The notes under the pieces: generated by a model
The model's input: the letters and a program-made list of their open reading frames with translations, nothing else
Database searches by the model: none
What the model was told of the DNA's origin: nothing
Position numbers and translations under genes: made by a program
In this document: positions 8,856 through 17,261 of the stretch, piece after piece
Numbering within the stretch: the first letter of the stretch is position 1
Layout: each line of letters begins with the position of its first letter
Source of the DNA: Streptomyces natalensis ATCC 27448
GTDB lineage: Bacteria; Actinomycetota; Actinomycetes; Streptomycetales; Streptomycetaceae
Direction: 5' to 3'
DNA length: 64,000 nucleotides
NCBI RefSeq assembly: GCF_000935125.1
Contig: NZ_JRKI01000056.1
Location: forward strand, 148,562-212,561

Positions 8856-10369
8856 TCGCAGCCGCAGCCCGCCGTGGGTGCCGGGCTCGGTGCGGGTGCG
8901 CCGATGGTCGGCAGGCCCAGCATGACGCCCTGGGGCTTCTCGGCCGGCGCGGCGTTGCGCTTCTCCCAGGCGTCGCCGGCGCGGGTGCGGCGTACGGACC
9001 GGACCGGGCCCTCGGCCAGGAGGTGGTGCGGGGCGGCGTAGGTGACGTCGACGGTCACCATGTCGCCGGGCCGGACCGGTTCGTCGGGGCGGGTGAAGTG
9101 CACCAGGCGGTTGTCGGGCGCGCGGCCGGACAGCCGGTGCGTGGCGCCGTCCTTACGGCCCTCGCCCTCGGCGACCATGACCTCCAGGGTGCGGCCGACC
9201 TGCTTCTTGTTCTCCTCCCAGGAGATCTCCTCCTGGAGGGCGACCAGCCGCTCGTAGCGCTCCTGGACGACGGCCTTGGGGATCTGGCCCTCCATGTCGG
9301 CGGCGGGGGTCCCGGGGCGCTTGGAGTACTGGAAGGTGAAGGCCTGCGCGAAGCGGGACTCGCGGACGGTGTGCAGGGTCTGCTCGAAGTCCTCCTCGGT
9401 CTCGCCCGGGAAGCCGACGATGATGTCCGTCGAGATGGCGGCGTCCGGCATGGCGGCGCGCACCTTCTCGATGATGCCGAGGAAGCGCTCCTGGCGGTAC
9501 GAGCGGCGCATCGCCTTCAGGACGCTGTCGGAGCCGGACTGCAACGGCATGTGCAGCTGCGGCATGACGTTGGGCGTCTCGGCCATGGCGGCGATGACGT
9601 CGTCGGTGAAGTCGCGCGGGTGCGGGGAGGTGAAGCGGACCCGCTCCAGGCCCTCGATCTTTCCGCAGGCGCGCAGCAGCTTCGAGAACGCCTCGCGGTC
9701 GCCGATGTCGGAGCCGTAGGCGTTGACATTCTGGCCGAGCAGGGTGATCTCGCTGACGCCCTCGGCGACCAGCGCCTCGACCTCGGCGAGGATGTCGCCG
9801 GGCCGGCGGTCCTTCTCCTTGCCGCGCAGCGCCGGGACGATACAGAAGGTGCAGGTGTTGTTACAGCCGACCGAGATCGACACCCAGGCCGCGTAGGCGC
9901 TCTCGCGCCGGGTGGGCAGCGTCGAGGGGAACGCCTCCAGCGACTCGACGATCTCGACCTGCGCCTCCTCCTGGATACGGGCGCGCTCCAGGAGGACGGG
10001 CAGCTGACCGATGTTGTGCGTACCGAAGACCACATCCACCCACGGGGCCTTCTTGACGATGGTGTCGCGGTCCTTCTGCGCCAGGCAGCCGCCCACGGCG
10101 ATCTGCATACCGGGGCGCTCGGCCTTCTTGGGCGCGAGCTGCCCCAGGTTCCCGTAGAGCCGGTTGTCGGCGTTCTCCCGCACCGCGCAGGTGTTGAAGA
10201 CCACCACGTCCGCCCCGTCGGCTTCCTTGGGTGCCCGGACGTATCCGGCGTCCTCCAGGAGACCCGACAACCGCTCGGAGTCATGAACGTTCATCTGGCA
10301 CCCGTAGGTGCGGATCGCATAGGTCTTGGGAGAACGCACGTCATGGCTCCGGTCGCTGCTGCTGGTCAT
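8852..10369 (-). CDS. miaB: tRNA-2-methylthio-N6-dimethylallyladenosine synthase
   Basis: MiaB is a radical-SAM methylthiotransferase that converts i6A37 to ms2i6A37. In the 505-residue product, Cys24, Cys61 and Cys95 of the UPF0004 domain bind the auxiliary Fe-S cluster. The radical-SAM motif CNNTCTFC (Cys169, Cys173, Cys176) follows, and a TRAM domain covers about 375-445. The C-terminus extends beyond TRAM with a Pro/Ala-rich tail ending in GCGCD. It acts after MiaA, encoded downstream on the same strand. The ribosome site before ATG 10369 is poor. Confidence 0.96.
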   Translation of the reverse strand: MTSSSDRSHDVRSPKTYAIRTYGCQMNVHDSERLSGLLEDAGYVRAPKEADGADVVVFNTCAVRENADNRLYGNLGQLAPKKAERPGMQIAVGGCLAQKDRDTIVKKAPWVDVVFGTHNIGQLPVLLERARIQEEAQVEIVESLEAFPSTLPTRRESAYAAWVSISVGCNNTCTFCIVPALRGKEKDRRPGDILAEVEALVAEGVSEITLLGQNVNAYGSDIGDREAFSKLLRACGKIEGLERVRFTSPHPRDFTDDVIAAMAETPNVMPQLHMPLQSGSDSVLKAMRRSYRQERFLGIIEKVRAAMPDAAISTDIIVGFPGETEEDFEQTLHTVRESRFAQAFTFQYSKRPGTPAADMEGQIPKAVVQERYERLVALQEEISWEENKKQVGRTLEVMVAEGEGRKDGATHRLSGRAPDNRLVHFTRPDEPVRPGDMVTVDVTYAAPHHLLAEGPVRSVRRTRAGDAWEKRNAAPAEKPQGVMLGLPTIGAPAPSPAPTAGCGCD

Positions 10370-10618
10370 TCTTCAAGGTTAAGGGGGCGCCGGCCGCACT
10401 CCTCCACGGCGGCCGGGCTCCGGGCCGAGCGACGCGGCACACCGGCCCGCCTCGTCGCCGATTTTGACATGATCATGACTCATTCCGCCTCGCCGCCAGA
10501 AACCCCCCGGCCCGAACTCACAAGACCTTGCCCCCCTTCCCGTTTCCGGCCGCCACCAGGGAAGGTCGTGACACGCGGACCCGAAACCGGTCCGCGCCCC
10601 ACAAGGAGCGAGACGACC

Positions 10619-11515
10619 ATGAAAGAAGACGGGAACGCGGGCGGCTGGTACGTCGACGACCGCTGCACCAACTGCGATGTCGCGCGGCAGCTGGCACCGG
10701 GGCTGATCGAGGAGGCCGGGGGACGGTCCGTGGTGGTGCGGCAGCCGCGCGGGGAGGCGGAGGAGCGGCTGGTGTATGCGGCCGCGTTCGCCTGCCCCTC
10801 GCGGTCGGTCCGGCACCCGTCCCGGCGGCTGGAGGCCGCACAGGACCCGTATCCGCTGCCGCTCGACGCGGGCGACGACGCCGTCCACCTGTGCGGGCAC
10901 AACTCCCCGCACACCGCCGGGGCCAACTCCTTTCTGCTGCGGCGGCCCTCGGGGGCCCGGATGATGATCGACACGCCGCGCTGGAGCGAAGCGCTGGCCG
11001 CGCGGTACGAGCGGCTCGGGCCGATCACCGATGTGCTGCTCACCCACCGCGACCATGCGGCGCACGGCCGCCGGTATGCCGACCGGTTCCGGGCCCGGCT
11101 GTGGATCCACGAGGGCGATCTGGATGCGGCTCCCGATGCGGACCGGGTGCTGCGGGGGACGGAGACCGTGGAGATCGCCGAGGGCGTACACGCCCATCCG
11201 CTGCCGGGCCACACTCGGGGAAGCGTGGTCTATGTGGCGGATGAGCGGTACTGCTTCAGCGGGGACAGCTTCTACTGGTCGCGCACGACGGACGACATCG
11301 AGGTGGCCGACAGCGTCACGTGGTACTCGATCACGGAGCTGGCCGCGTCGTTGGCCCGCACGGCCGGGCGGCTGCGCTTCGAATGGCTACTGGCCGGACA
11401 CGGTGACCGCAAGCGACTGCCCGCCCCGCAGATGGCACAGCGGATGCGGCAACTGACCGCACGCGTGCGGGAGTTGCAGCCGCGGCCGGTGGACTTCACC
11501 GCGGTGCGCTGGTGA
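10619..11515 (+). CDS. Ferredoxin-like N-terminus fused to an MBL-fold hydrolase
   Basis: This 298-residue protein begins with a short ferredoxin-like motif: CTNC (Cys16, Cys19) in YVDDRCTNCDVARQLAP, then ACPSRSV (Cys59). That is fewer cysteines than a complete four-iron site. A metallo-beta-lactamase fold follows. The metal motif reads LTHRDHAAH (His143, Asp145, His146, His149) instead of the usual HxHxDH; further ligand candidates are in PLPGHTRGS, FSGDSF and LLAGHGD. AAGGAG upstream supports the ATG at 10619. It converges with the monooxygenase gene and overlaps it by 20 bases. Substrate unknown; a thiol- or redox-linked hydrolase or oxygenase is possible. Confidence 0.75.
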   Translation: MKEDGNAGGWYVDDRCTNCDVARQLAPGLIEEAGGRSVVVRQPRGEAEERLVYAAAFACPSRSVRHPSRRLEAAQDPYPLPLDAGDDAVHLCGHNSPHTAGANSFLLRRPSGARMMIDTPRWSEALAARYERLGPITDVLLTHRDHAAHGRRYADRFRARLWIHEGDLDAAPDADRVLRGTETVEIAEGVHAHPLPGHTRGSVVYVADERYCFSGDSFYWSRTTDDIEVADSVTWYSITELAASLARTAGRLRFEWLLAGHGDRKRLPAPQMAQRMRQLTARVRELQPRPVDFTAVRW

Positions 11516-13196
11516 GCAGCCGCCCGAGGGTGCATATCAGCTCCTCGGCCGGGTGGCTGGGCAGGGTGGCGGTGCGCCAGGCGACGAACTGATCGGGGCG
11601 CACCAGGAGCGCGCCGTCCTCGGCGATACCGGCGATGCCCGGCCAGCGGCCTTCCGGGTCGGTCACCGCGGCCCCGGGGGCTATCCGGTACGCGTGCAGA
11701 TCAACCCCGAGCCGCTCCGCCGCCTCCCGTGCCGCCGGGATCCACGGGGCGCCGCCGGAGCCGGTGAGCAGGGTGAATCGGGAGCGGACCAGGTCGAGCG
11801 TGGAGATCCTCCCCGGGCTGCCGCCGGGAGCTTCCGGGCCGTTCTGCTCGAGCCACAGGTGCGGGAGGCGGGAGCCGGGGGTCCCGTCGAGGTTGTGCGC
11901 GACGTCCTCGGGGGAGGGCAGGTCCGGCTGCGGATCGATCACCGCGCCGGAGGCGTAGCGGTATCCCAGGTGGACCACCGGTGCGTTGAGCGCTCCGGCC
12001 GCGGCGCGGGCCGCCGGGGCCTGGGGGCCCTGGTCCCAGTGCAGCCGGGGGTCGGCGAGCCGCAGCAGGGCCTGTTCCAGGACGAGCGCTCCTACGGGGT
12101 GGCGTTCGGCCTCGTAGCTGTCGAGCAGGGCGGGGCCGGACTGGCCGCGCAGGACGGCGGCCAGTTTCCAGGCCAGGTTGTGGGCGTCGGCGATCCCCGT
12201 GTTCAGACCGAACGCGCCCACGGGCGGAATGGTGTGCGCCGCGTCGCCGACCAGGAAGACCCGCCCGTCGTGGAAGCGGTCGGCGAGGAGGCCGCGCGGG
12301 CGCCAGGGCAGGGTGCTGAGCACGTCCGCGTCGAGGCCGGGGGCGCCGGTCGCGGCGCGGATCAGCGCCCGGCACCGGTCGGGCGTGAAGTCCTCGGGCG
12401 TCTGGCCGGCGTCCGGGTCGTACGGCGTGTGGAAGATCCACTCCTTCTCGCCGTCGACGGTCACCAGCATGCCGGGCGCCTCGGGGGCGGTGATGTTGCA
12501 GGCGACGAACGACCGCCCCTGGGTGTACGGGCCGAGGTCGGCGCGGAAGAGGATGCTGATGTTGTGACCGCCGAGCGGGCCCGGGCCCGAGGTGCCGATG
12601 CCGAGCGCGCCGCGCACGCCGCTGCGCGCGCCGTCCGCGGCCACCAGATAGTCCGCCCGGACGGCCTGGCGGACGGTGTTCCCGTCGGAGCCGCCGGGGC
12701 CCTCCTGGACGTCGAGCAGCGCGGTGACGCCGTCGCCGTCCTGCGCGAACGAGACCAGACGGGCCCCGTGCAGGACCTGCGCGCCGCGCTCGCAGGCGGC
12801 CGGCAGCAGGACGGAGTCGAGACGGTTCTGCGGGCAGGTGCCGCGCAGCGCCGCCGGGCTCACCTCCGCGCCCGCCGGGGAGCTGTGCCGCAGCACCGGT
12901 GTCTGCTCGGCCGCCGCGGCGGACAGATCGGCCTCGGCCAGCGTGCGGGCGGAAATCTTGCCGAGGCCGCCGGTCGACATATCGACGGCGACGGCGCCGA
13001 CCGTCTCCTCGACGCCGGTCTCGCGCAGGAATTCCACGGTCCGCGGGCCGAGTCCGGTGGCCCGGGGATGGCGGGACGGCCCGGCCTGGCTCTCCACGAC
13101 CAGGGACGCGATGCCGTGGTGCGCCAGGAACAGCGCGGCCGACAGACCGACCGTGCCGCCGCCGGCGATCAGGACGGGAACTCGGATCTCCTGCAT
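11496..13196 (-). CDS. FAD-dependent aromatic monooxygenase
   Basis: The 566-residue protein has the group A flavin monooxygenase layout: the FAD-binding fold LIAGGGTVGLSAALFL near residue 9, an ADGARS segment (about residue 190) and the second FAD motif FLVGDAAHTIPPVGAFGLNTG (about 310). A thioredoxin-like C-terminal domain ends in LLVRPDQFVAWR. Relatives hydroxylate aromatic polyketides or inactivate antibiotics such as rifamycins and tetracyclines using NAD(P)H and O2. A TetR regulator is transcribed divergently across an operator array at 13251-13298, which suggests induction by a small aromatic ligand. GGGGGAG precedes ATG 13196. The actual substrate cannot be read from sequence. Confidence 0.88.
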   Translation of the reverse strand: MQEIRVPVLIAGGGTVGLSAALFLAHHGIASLVVESQAGPSRHPRATGLGPRTVEFLRETGVEETVGAVAVDMSTGGLGKISARTLAEADLSAAAAEQTPVLRHSSPAGAEVSPAALRGTCPQNRLDSVLLPAACERGAQVLHGARLVSFAQDGDGVTALLDVQEGPGGSDGNTVRQAVRADYLVAADGARSGVRGALGIGTSGPGPLGGHNISILFRADLGPYTQGRSFVACNITAPEAPGMLVTVDGEKEWIFHTPYDPDAGQTPEDFTPDRCRALIRAATGAPGLDADVLSTLPWRPRGLLADRFHDGRVFLVGDAAHTIPPVGAFGLNTGIADAHNLAWKLAAVLRGQSGPALLDSYEAERHPVGALVLEQALLRLADPRLHWDQGPQAPAARAAAGALNAPVVHLGYRYASGAVIDPQPDLPSPEDVAHNLDGTPGSRLPHLWLEQNGPEAPGGSPGRISTLDLVRSRFTLLTGSGGAPWIPAAREAAERLGVDLHAYRIAPGAAVTDPEGRWPGIAGIAEDGALLVRPDQFVAWRTATLPSHPAEELICTLGRLLTSAPR

Positions 13197-13250
13197 GACT
13201 TCTCCCCCCGCGATGACGCCGCCGAGCCGAGCCCGCGGCGCCGTTATGGA

Positions 13251-13298
13251 TACGGTGTTCGCGTTATGGAAACAGCGTAGCCATTGCGGTACGCTGTT
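13251..13298. promoter_or_regulatory. Probable TetR operator array (three half-sites)
   Basis: In the 173-base divergent intergenic region, TACGGTGTT (13251-13259), AACAGCGTA (13271-13279) and TACGCTGTT (13290-13298) form overlapping inverted repeats. The second pair is a perfect 9-bp inverted repeat with a 10-bp spacer; the first pair matches 8 of 9. GTTATGGA is also directly repeated at 13243 and 13263. The arrangement fits two TetR dimers covering both promoters. Confidence 0.7.
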
Positions 13299-13369
13299 CG
13301 CAAGAGATTTCGAGAGACGCCCAGAGGTAGACGCCCAGAGACATACGGCGACCGGGACGGGGAGAAGCG

Positions 13370-14098
13370 ATGGCCGAGGCGACGGACGGGCCCGAGGCGG
13401 CCCTGGTGTGGCAGAAGGCCCGGCGCACGCCGCGCCGTCAGGCCCCCAGCGTGGAGCGGATCGTGCAGGCGGCCATCGTGATCGCCGACGCCGAAGGGGT
13501 GAACGCCCTGTCGATGCGACGGGTGGCCGCCGACCTCGACTCCGGCACCGCCTCGCTCTACCGCTATGTGGACGGCCGGGACGAGCTGCTGGACCTGATG
13601 ATCAACGACGTCCACGGCGAGGAGGGGCCGCCCCCGCTGACCGGGGACTGGCGGGCCGACCTCACCGGCATCGCCCGGGACCTCCGCGCCACCCTGCTGC
13701 GTCATCCCTGGCTCGGCTCCGAGCTCACCGGCCGTCCGGCGCTCGGCGCCAACTCCCTGCGCCGGCACGACCTCGCGCTCACCGCTGCCGCCGCCCTCAC
13801 CCCGGACATCACCCTCGCCACCGGCGTCGTCGACACGGTCATGGCGTACGTCTTCGGCGCGGTCACCCAGGAGCTGGCCGAGCTCCAGGCGCAGCGGCGG
13901 TCCGGGCTGACCGAGGAGCAGTGGCGGGCGAGCGTCGGGCCGTACATACGCGAGGTCGTCGAGAGCGGCGCCTATCCGCAGTTCGCCCGCCGGGTGGTCG
14001 AGGCCGAGGACCGCGCTCCGCAGGAGCAGTTCGAGTTCGGTCTGGCCTGTGTGCTCGACGGGGTCGCGGCCCGGGTGCGCGGCGCCTCCGTCGGGTAG
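13370..14098 (+). CDS. TetR-family transcriptional regulator
   Basis: This 242-residue regulator has an N-terminal TetR helix-turn-helix (about residues 25-75; MRRVAADLDSGTASLYRYV) and an all-helical C-terminal ligand domain containing VDTVMAYVFGAVTQELAE, as in the TetR_C family of tetracycline-repressor-like proteins. GGAG lies five bases before ATG 13370. It is divergent from the flavin monooxygenase gene, and the inverted repeats between them are the likely binding sites. It probably represses the monooxygenase and itself until an aromatic ligand binds. It converges with the next flavoprotein gene, leaving 14 bases between stops. Confidence 0.88.
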   Translation: MAEATDGPEAALVWQKARRTPRRQAPSVERIVQAAIVIADAEGVNALSMRRVAADLDSGTASLYRYVDGRDELLDLMINDVHGEEGPPPLTGDWRADLTGIARDLRATLLRHPWLGSELTGRPALGANSLRRHDLALTAAAALTPDITLATGVVDTVMAYVFGAVTQELAELQAQRRSGLTEEQWRASVGPYIREVVESGAYPQFARRVVEAEDRAPQEQFEFGLACVLDGVAARVRGASVG

Positions 14099-14112
14099 CG
14101 GGCGCCGGCCGC

Positions 14113-15384
14113 TCAGCGCACCGACGCCGCCGGCGGGCGCTCCCGTACGGCGCCATAGGCGAGGAAGTACGCCGGGAGCCGGTTCAGCCGGCGCGAGGTG
14201 GTCAGCCGTTCGGCGATCCGCCGTGCCCGACGGGGATTGCCGAAGGGCGCCTGACCCGCCAGTACGGGCGCGATGACCCGCGCATGGGCGAAGCGTTGCA
14301 GCGCCTGGGTCAGGGCCGCGGTCGGCCAGCGGCGGCGCTGGACGGCGCGGACGTCCCGCAGGCCGACGGTGCCCGTGCGCAGCGGCCCGACGAGATACCG
14401 GGCGGCGGCCACCGCATCCTCGACGGCGAGATTGATGCCGATGCCGAAGACCGGGGACATGGCATGTGCGGCATCGCCCAGGCAGAGCAGCCCGGGGCGG
14501 TGCCAGCGCCGCAGCCGGTCGAGCCTTACGTCGAGCAGCTTGACCTCGTCCCAGGAGCGCAGCGCCCGCACCCGGTCCGCGAGCCAGGGAGCGGCGGCCG
14601 CATAGCTGCGCATGAACGGTTCGAGACCGGCGGCGCGGCGCTCGGCGTCGCTTCCCTTGGGGATCAGCGCGGCGCACTGCCAGTAGTCGCCGCGGTCGAT
14701 CATGGCGGCGAGCAGCCGTTCGCCGACGCCGCCCACGAGCCCGCGCGGATCGCCGTCGCGCCGCGGCAGCCGGAACCACCACGCGTCCATCGGGCAGGCG
14801 AAGCTGCGCAGGGCGAGTTCGGGAAGCGACCGGGCGAGCGATCCGCGGCCGTCGCAGGCAACGGTCAGCGTGGCCCGCAGTTCCCCGGTGCGGCCGTCCG
14901 CGGTGCGGTAGCGCACGCCGGTCACTCTCCCCCGAGCTCTCGGCTTCGCTCGACCAGGGGGGACCCCCATGCCCTCTCTCAGGAAGCCGGTCGCCTCCGT
15001 GTTCATCCGGACGGAGAAGGTCGGCTCCCGCCGGGCCTCGTCCGCCAGGAGGTCGAGCAGATCCCACTGCGGCACCATCGCGATGTAGTTGAACCTGCCG
15101 CGCAGCGCGGCGATGTCCCCGACGGTGACGAGGGTGCCGTCGCTGCCGAGCGGCAGCTGCACGGTCGTCACCCGGCGCTGCGGCAGCCGGGCGAACCGCT
15201 GCCCCAGTCCCAGCTCGTCCAGCAGCGCCAGGGTGGAGGGGTGCACGGTGTCGCCGCGGAAGTCGCGGAGGAAGTCCCCGTGCTTCTCCAGGACGGTGAC
15301 GTCCACACCGGCACGGGCCAGCAGCAGGCCGAGGACCATGCCGGCGGGCCCGCCGCCGACCACACAGCAGGTGGTCCGCTCCAT
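14113..15384 (-). CDS. FAD-dependent oxidoreductase (monooxygenase-like)
   Basis: The 423-residue protein has the glutathione-reductase-type FAD fold CCVVGGGPAGMVLGLLLARAG near the N-terminus, an ACDGRGSLAR segment and the second FAD motif LLCLGDAAHAMSPVFGIGIN (about residue 300). A GGGAG eight bases before ATG 15384 fixes the start. Between FLREG and RVTGVRYRTADG the protein carries an extra Gly/Pro/Arg-rich segment, encoded by the palindromic element at 14927-14970, that looks like an in-frame insertion. The gene follows the mycothiol-type isomerase gene on the same strand, and a LysR gene lies divergent to both, so it probably belongs to a small oxidative or detoxification operon. Substrate unknown. 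Confidence 0.85.
   Translation of the reverse strand: MERTTCCVVGGGPAGMVLGLLLARAGVDVTVLEKHGDFLRDFRGDTVHPSTLALLDELGLGQRFARLPQRRVTTVQLPLGSDGTLVTVGDIAALRGRFNYIAMVPQWDLLDLLADEARREPTFSVRMNTEATGFLREGMGVPPGRAKPRARGRVTGVRYRTADGRTGELRATLTVACDGRGSLARSLPELALRSFACPMDAWWFRLPRRDGDPRGLVGGVGERLLAAMIDRGDYWQCAALIPKGSDAERRAAGLEPFMRSYAAAAPWLADRVRALRSWDEVKLLDVRLDRLRRWHRPGLLCLGDAAHAMSPVFGIGINLAVEDAVAAARYLVGPLRTGTVGLRDVRAVQRRRWPTAALTQALQRFAHARVIAPVLAGQAPFGNPRRARRIAERLTTSRRLNRLPAYFLAYGAVRERPPAASVR
14927..14970. repeat. Palindromic REP-like element inside a coding region
   Basis: The stretch starts with TCCCCCGAGC and ends with AGGGGGGACCCCC, and its ends pair (TCCCCC with GGGGGGA). It resembles the GC-rich palindromes with a CGGCTTCGCT core that are dispersed between genes in Streptomyces chromosomes. 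Here it lies inside the flavoprotein gene and adds about 14 residues without breaking the frame. Confidence 0.6.
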
Positions 15385-15509
15385 CGCCACCACTCCCTTC
15401 ACGGCGGCGGAGGCTCCCGGCGGTGGGAGGCGCCCCGCGGGGGAGACGTTCCGCGCGGACGGGCGGAAGAAACGGCGCGCGGCGCGGCGCCGCCCGGGCG
15501 CCGTAGCCG

Positions 15510-16166
15510 TCAGGCGGCGGTGAACCGTCCGCTCGCCTCGCCCCGGAGGCGGCCCGGCGGCAGCGCGCGCCCGAAGGCGACGAGCAGCAGGTCCTGCGCG
15601 GCGCCGAACAGGGGCGTACCGCTGCCGAAGGACCAGTCGAGGTCGTCGGCATGCAGGGCGACGCCCGAGAGCGCGGCGCCGAAGAACTTCGCGGAGCGCG
15701 GGCTGACCGTGTCCAGGACGATACGCAGCCGGTCCTCGGGGACGCGGCGGCGAAGGTCCAGGGGGAGCGCGATGTCCAGGCCGTGGACGACGTCGTGCCC
15801 CAGGGCCAGGGCGGGGGTGCCGAACGGCGGCTTCCAGGGGTGGTCCGCGTTGTCCCGGAGGAAGGCGGCCAGTTCCCGGGGCGAGGCGGTGGCCGCGTCG
15901 TGGCGGGCGAGGCGGTCGGTCATGCGGTGGAGGTTGCCGCGGGCCTTGAGGAGTGCGCGCGCCTGCCGGCCGAAGGGGTACCGGAACCCCATCGACATAT
16001 GGGCGGCGACCTCCCGCACCCGCCATCCCGCGCACAGGCTCGGCGCGTCCCAGGCCGCGGGCGGCAGGGCGTCCAGCAGGTCCGCGAGGTCCCGGCGTTC
16101 GGCGGCGATGGCGGCCTTGACGGCCGCGGTCGCATCGGCGGTGGTGGTTTCTCTGCCGCTGTCCAT
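15510..16166 (-). CDS. Mycothiol-dependent maleylpyruvate isomerase family (DinB-like) protein
   Basis: The 218-residue translation shows the signature of the actinobacterial maleylpyruvate-isomerase/DinB-like family in its first 70 residues (SLCAGWRVREVAAHMSMG) and a conserved LALGHDVVHGLDIALPL. These are metal-dependent four-helix proteins, several of which use mycothiol as thiol cofactor. A GAGGAG precedes ATG 16166. A 125-base GC-rich gap separates it from the flavoprotein gene downstream; both are probably co-transcribed and controlled by the divergent LysR gene. Proposed role: thiol-dependent conversion of the flavoenzyme product, by context only. Confidence 0.75.
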   Translation of the reverse strand: MDSGRETTTADATAAVKAAIAAERRDLADLLDALPPAAWDAPSLCAGWRVREVAAHMSMGFRYPFGRQARALLKARGNLHRMTDRLARHDAATASPRELAAFLRDNADHPWKPPFGTPALALGHDVVHGLDIALPLDLRRRVPEDRLRIVLDTVSPRSAKFFGAALSGVALHADDLDWSFGSGTPLFGAAQDLLLVAFGRALPPGRLRGEASGRFTAA

Positions 16167-16250
16167 GGATGGTCTCCTCCCCCTGGCCGTTGACCAGGCA
16201 CGTAGGTCGGGGCCGCCCCTTCAGCCTGTCGGCCCGGACGGTATAAGTCC

Positions 16251-16277
16251 AAGAGACTGATCTTCTTGCGGTCAGAA
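16251..16277. promoter_or_regulatory. Possible LysR-type binding region
   Basis: The 137-base divergent region contains the nested dyads CTGA-N11-TCAG (16257-16275), TTCT-N7-AGAA (16263-16277) and AAGA-N6-TCTT (16251-16264) just upstream of the lysR start. This AT-richer patch is where a LysR regulator would be expected to bind. The assignment is inferred from position and symmetry. Confidence 0.45.
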
Positions 16278-16303
16278 GCAATAGTTATGGCTAGGGAGCG
16301 CTC

Positions 16304-17206
16304 GTGGAACTTCGGCAGCTGGCGTACTTCGTCGCCGTGGTGGAGGAGGCGAACTTCACCCGCGCCGCGGCCCGGCTGCATCTGGCGCAGCCCGGGGTGA
16401 GCGCGCAGATCCGGCAGCTGGAGCGGGAGCTGGGGGAGCCGCTGCTGGACCGGTCCGGCGGGCGGGTGACGCCGACGGCGGTGGGCGAGGCCGTCCTGCC
16501 GTATGCGCGGGCGGCGCTCGCGGCGGTCGAGGGGGTGCGCGAGACGGTGGCGGAGTTCACCGGGCTGCTGCGGGGGCGGGTCGCCCTCGGGATGGTCTCC
16601 GGGGCCACCGCCGACCGCTTCGATGTGGCGTCCTTGCTGGCGGATTTCCATGACGCCCATCCCACGGTCGAGATGGCCCTCACCGAGGACACCTCCGAGC
16701 GGATGCTGGCGGCGCTGCGCGGCGGCGAGCTGGATATCGCGGTGATCGGGCTGGCGGACGAGCCGCCACCGGGCATCTCGGCCCAGCTGGTGCTGGATGT
16801 GCCGCTGGTCGCCGCGGTCGCGCCGGACGATCCGCTGGTGGCGCCCCCGGGCCGTACGGAGCTGCCGCCCACCGCGCTCCGCGGCCGCCCGCTGATCAGC
16901 CTGCCGCCCGGTACGGGGCTGCGCGCGGTGCTCGAACGGCTCTGTGCGGCGGCGGGATTCCGGCCCCATATCGCCTTCGAGGCGGGCTCGCCGCATCTGC
17001 TGGCGCAGCTCGCCGCGCGGGGGCTGGGGGTGGCCGTCGTACCGGCCCTGCCGGCCGATGCGGCGCGGGCGTACGGGCTGCGTACCCTGCCGCTCGCCGG
17101 AGAGCCGCGGCCACGTGGCCGGATCGCGCTGGTCTGGCGGTCGGACGGGCCGTCCGGGCCCGCTGCCAGGGCCTTCCTGGAACTGCTGCGGGCGGCCCTC
17201 CGGTAG
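16304..17206 (+). CDS. LysR-family transcriptional regulator
   Basis: The 300-residue protein has the classic LysR N-terminal helix-turn-helix (MELRQLAYFVAVVEEANFTRAAARLHLAQPGVSAQIRQLE, about residues 1-60) and a periplasmic-binding-protein-like effector domain (about 90-295). GGGAG is placed five bases before GTG 16304. It is divergent from the isomerase-flavoprotein pair and probably regulates them, with a small aromatic or organic-acid co-inducer typical of the family. Confidence 0.92.
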   Translation: MELRQLAYFVAVVEEANFTRAAARLHLAQPGVSAQIRQLERELGEPLLDRSGGRVTPTAVGEAVLPYARAALAAVEGVRETVAEFTGLLRGRVALGMVSGATADRFDVASLLADFHDAHPTVEMALTEDTSERMLAALRGGELDIAVIGLADEPPPGISAQLVLDVPLVAAVAPDDPLVAPPGRTELPPTALRGRPLISLPPGTGLRAVLERLCAAAGFRPHIAFEAGSPHLLAQLAARGLGVAVVPALPADAARAYGLRTLPLAGEPRPRGRIALVWRSDGPSGPAARAFLELLRAALR

Positions 17207-17261
17207 CACGGTTGGGCATCTGCCCTCCCCCTGGCGGCCGGGTAATGGCAGGATCCCGCCC

